From positions 1 to 13,278 of the forward strand of contig URRT01000041.1 in NCBI GenBank assembly GCA_900550355.1: a DNA stretch of 13,278 nt. Direction: 5' to 3'. The DNA comes from an uncultured Collinsella sp. Its GTDB lineage: Bacteria > Actinomycetota > Coriobacteriia > Coriobacteriales > Coriobacteriaceae. The position numbers and the translations under genes are program-made. Shown here in pieces: positions 11,463 through 13,278 of the stretch; positions within the stretch are counted from its first letter, which is position 1, and the number at the start of each line of letters is the position of its first letter. The notes beneath the pieces were generated by a model that saw nothing but the letters and a program-made list of their open reading frames with translations, searched no databases and was not told the DNA's origin.

Positions 11463-12695
11463 GTGGCCGTTACCGCGCTGTACGTGCACGTGCCGTTCTG
11501 TGCCCAAAAGTGCCGCTACTGCGACTTCGACTCGCGCAGCTTTGCTTCGTGTGATTTGGATGCCGTGCTCGATTCCTATTTTGAGCAGTTGTACGCGCGC
11601 CTCGATGCTTTTGGCAAGGCTGGGGCCCTCGACCAGATTCGCACCGTCTATGTTGGCGGCGGTACGCCGTCGCTGGCGGGGGAGCGCCTGGTGGAGCTGG
11701 CGCGGCGTATTCGTGCGTGGTGCGCCCCCGTTGAGTTTACCTGCGAGGCCAATCCCGAATCGCTGACCGCCGAGCTTGCCGCTGCGCTTGCCAAGGTTGG
11801 TGTCACACGCGTCTCTCTGGGCGTGCAAACGCTCGATAACGCCGAACTTACCGCCATCGGCCGCATTCACGATGCCGATCGGGCGCTCTCCGCCATCGCG
11901 ACGGTCAAGAACGCTGGGCTCGACGTGTCGTGCGACCTTATGTGCGGACTTCCCGGGCAGACCGCAGCGAGTTGGAAGCGTACGCTCGATGGCGTGCTGG
12001 CGGCGGCTCCGCATCATGTGTCGGTCTACCCGCTCACGCTCGAGGAGGGGACGCCCCTTTATCGCATGGCGTGCCGTGACGAGTCGCTCGAGCCTGATGA
12101 GGATTTTCAGGCCGCATGCATGGACGTGGCACGCGAGCTCCTGGGTGCCGCCGGCTATCACCCGTATGAGGTGGCGAGCTACGCGCTCGACGGCCATGAG
12201 TGCGCCCATAACATTGCCTACTGGACCGGACGGGGCTACCTGGGCCTGGGGCGTTCTGCCGCGGGCATGCTCGACGCCGCGGATTTCGACCGTCTTGCAG
12301 GTTTGTTCCCCGGTGTTTCTTCTCGAGGCGATGCGTACCGCGTGCGTCTGGTGCAACGTGACGATGACGCGACGGCGTTTGAGGCCGAACATCTGTCGCA
12401 GCGCCAGGCTGCGGCCGAAGACCTGATGCTCGCCTGTCGCATGACGCGCGGTGTCGCGTCCGACCTGTTGGTTCGCGCGGCTCGTGTCATCCCGGCCGAT
12501 GGGCTGACAGCCGCTTGCGATCGCGCGCTCGAATTGGGTCTTGCCACTTGGGTGCCTGAGACGCTCGGGGTCCATGAGGGACCCTTTACTTCGGCAGATG
12601 TCGTCGCGGGCCATGTTCGAGCTCGTCTGGCGCCGACCCACCTGGGCTGGCTCGATGGAAATGTTCTGTTCGAGCTGTTTTGGGATCTAGCTTAG
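11463..12695 (+). CDS. hemW: Radical SAM heme chaperone HemW
   Basis: HemW is a HemN-like radical SAM protein that binds heme and delivers it to client proteins, as shown for bacterial homologues; it is often mislabelled coproporphyrinogen III oxidase. The 410 residues carry the cluster motif C-x3-C-x2-C at Cys13, Cys17 and Cys20 (PFCAQKCRYCDF). The residue two past the last Cys is Phe, as in HemW, and not the fourth Cys of true HemN. Further marks are YVGGGTPS (63-70), FTCEANPES, LGVQTLD (119-125), SVYPLTLEEGTPLY (187-200) and the HNIAYW motif (249-254), with a C-terminal winged-helix-like HemN_C region ending in GWLDGNVLFELF. The GTG start has an internal SD in dusB. In a mostly anaerobic gut lineage, what client it serves is not clear. 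Confidence 0.93.
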   Translation: MAVTALYVHVPFCAQKCRYCDFDSRSFASCDLDAVLDSYFEQLYARLDAFGKAGALDQIRTVYVGGGTPSLAGERLVELARRIRAWCAPVEFTCEANPESLTAELAAALAKVGVTRVSLGVQTLDNAELTAIGRIHDADRALSAIATVKNAGLDVSCDLMCGLPGQTAASWKRTLDGVLAAAPHHVSVYPLTLEEGTPLYRMACRDESLEPDEDFQAACMDVARELLGAAGYHPYEVASYALDGHECAHNIAYWTGRGYLGLGRSAAGMLDAADFDRLAGLFPGVSSRGDAYRVRLVQRDDDATAFEAEHLSQRQAAAEDLMLACRMTRGVASDLLVRAARVIPADGLTAACDRALELGLATWVPETLGVHEGPFTSADVVAGHVRARLAPTHLGWLDGNVLFELFWDLA

Positions 12696-12700
12696 GCCGC

Positions 12701-12711
12701 TCGGGTAGAAT
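12701..12711 (+). promoter_or_regulatory. Likely -10 region of the dnaJ promoter
   Basis: TAGAAT (12706-12711) follows CCGCTCGGG, the same lead-in as at lepA. It predicts a start near 12718 and a leader of about 36 bases. A TTGGGA at 12680-12685 is 20 bases upstream, longer than usual for a -35. No heat-shock CIRCE or HAIR repeat is visible between hemW and dnaJ. Confidence 0.45.
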
Positions 12712-12753
12712 TACCGGAATATATACGCTGCTGTGAGCAGGAGGTTGCCGCGC

Positions 12754-13278
12754 ATGGCGACGATGAACGAAAAAGATTACTACGAGATTCTGGGTGTCTC
12801 CAAGGATGCCACCTCGCGTGATATTCAAAAGGCCTTCCAACAAAAGGCCCGCAAGCTCCATCCGGACGTCAACAAAGAGCCGGATGCCGAGGAAAAGTTT
12901 AAAGAGGTTTCCGAGGCCTACGCCGTGCTTTCGGATGAGCAAAAACGTGCGCGCTACGACGCCATGCGTTCTGGCAATCCCTTCGCCGGTGCTCCTACGG
13001 CTTCGCCCTATGGTGGCGGCTACGCCGGCAGCGCAGGCTATGGCAATCCTTTTGAGGGCGGCTTTCCTTTTGGCGGCGCCTGGGGCCAGCAGCGTCGCAG
13101 GCAGGCTGCCTACAATCCCGAGAACGGCGCCAACGTGGTCGTCGATATCAAACTCGACGCGAAGGAGGCCAAGGGCGGTGCCCGCAAGACCGTCCGCTAC
13201 ACGCGCTTCGATACCTGTAGCAACTGCGGCGGCTTGGGCTCCGTTTCGTCTGAGCATGCCCATACCTGCCCGAGCTGT
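12754..13278 (+). CDS. dnaJ: Chaperone DnaJ, type I (3' end outside window)
   Basis: DnaJ (Hsp40) binds unfolded proteins and stimulates the ATPase of DnaK. The first 175 codons are present and the frame runs open to the window edge. The J domain occupies about residues 7-72 (KDYYEILGVSKDAT, then the essential HPD at 36-38, and the AYAVLSDEQKRARYD helix). A Gly/Phe/Tyr-rich linker (74-112) follows, then the start of the C-terminal substrate domain (125-150). The zinc-finger region begins with CSNCGGLG (155-162) and CPSC (172-175). The 17-residue step between the two Cys pairs is as in E. coli DnaJ, which makes this the full type I form rather than CbpA-like. The ATG at 12754 has AGGAGG (12739-12744) nine bases upstream; a second ATG three codons later is too far from it. 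Confidence 0.95.
   Translation, partial: MATMNEKDYYEILGVSKDATSRDIQKAFQQKARKLHPDVNKEPDAEEKFKEVSEAYAVLSDEQKRARYDAMRSGNPFAGAPTASPYGGGYAGSAGYGNPFEGGFPFGGAWGQQRRRQAAYNPENGANVVVDIKLDAKEAKGGARKTVRYTRFDTCSNCGGLGSVSSEHAHTCPSC

Noticed and set aside
11457..12641. A 394-codon open frame on the - strand opposite hemW
   Set aside because: Same compositional shadow effect. The + strand protein has all HemW motifs, while the antisense product resembles nothing I recognise.
1..13278. Mobile element, CRISPR array, toxin-antitoxin, defence or secondary-metabolite locus
   Set aside because: I looked for transposase or integrase motifs, spaced direct repeats, small paired ORFs and unknown multi-gene cassettes on both strands. 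Every long gap-free stretch is accounted for by a known housekeeping or com gene, with even base use and no insertion scars.

Overview
The window is a stretch of bacterial core chromosome in which every supported gene lies on the + strand. The organism is most likely a member of Coriobacteriia (Actinomycetota), probably Collinsella or a close relative. The reasons are GC-rich coding sequence with strong C/G third positions, an actinobacterial-type integration host factor (mIHF) directly upstream of guanylate kinase, a class 1B dihydroorotate dehydrogenase followed by pyrF, and SD-led genes mixed with at least one apparently leaderless gene. The genus is an inference from gene style and order, not from a database match.

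Layout: (1) 1-1186, the end of a pyrimidine operon: the 3' part of pyrD (class 1B) overlaps pyrF by 7 bases. (2) 1187-1425, a 239-base gap with a long imperfect hairpin and then a compact inverted repeat that overlaps the likely -10 box of the next operon. (3) 1426-3836, mihF-gmk-rpoZ-thiI, four genes packed with 0-5 bases between them and closed by a near-textbook intrinsic terminator at 3847-3879. (4) 3880-4049, a gap with nested dyads, then comEA-comEC (4050-7063), the DNA-receptor and membrane-channel pair of DNA uptake, joined by a 4-base ATGA overlap. (5) 7064-8104, holA (DNA polymerase III delta subunit) with its own likely promoter. (6) 8105-8575, rpsT (ribosomal protein S20) with an extended -10 promoter, a hairpin-plus-U-run leader and a strong terminator. 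(7) 8576-12695, lepA-dusB-hemW, three tightly spaced genes for a translation GTPase, a tRNA dihydrouridine synthase and a radical SAM heme chaperone; the first looks leaderless. (8) 12696-13278, the promoter and 5' part of dnaJ, which runs off the window.

Functionally these are housekeeping genes: UMP synthesis, GMP phosphorylation, nucleoid structure, RNA polymerase assembly, tRNA modification (ThiI, DusB), replication clamp loading, translation and protein folding. The one accessory-like function is the com pair. I see no mobile element, CRISPR array, toxin-antitoxin or defence locus, rRNA, tRNA, pseudogene or frameshift, and I do not think the window holds a previously undescribed multi-gene system. 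The parts most worth a second look are non-coding: the palindrome at the mihF promoter, the rpsT leader hairpin, the dyads before comEA, and a shared promoter motif in front of holA, lepA and dnaJ.
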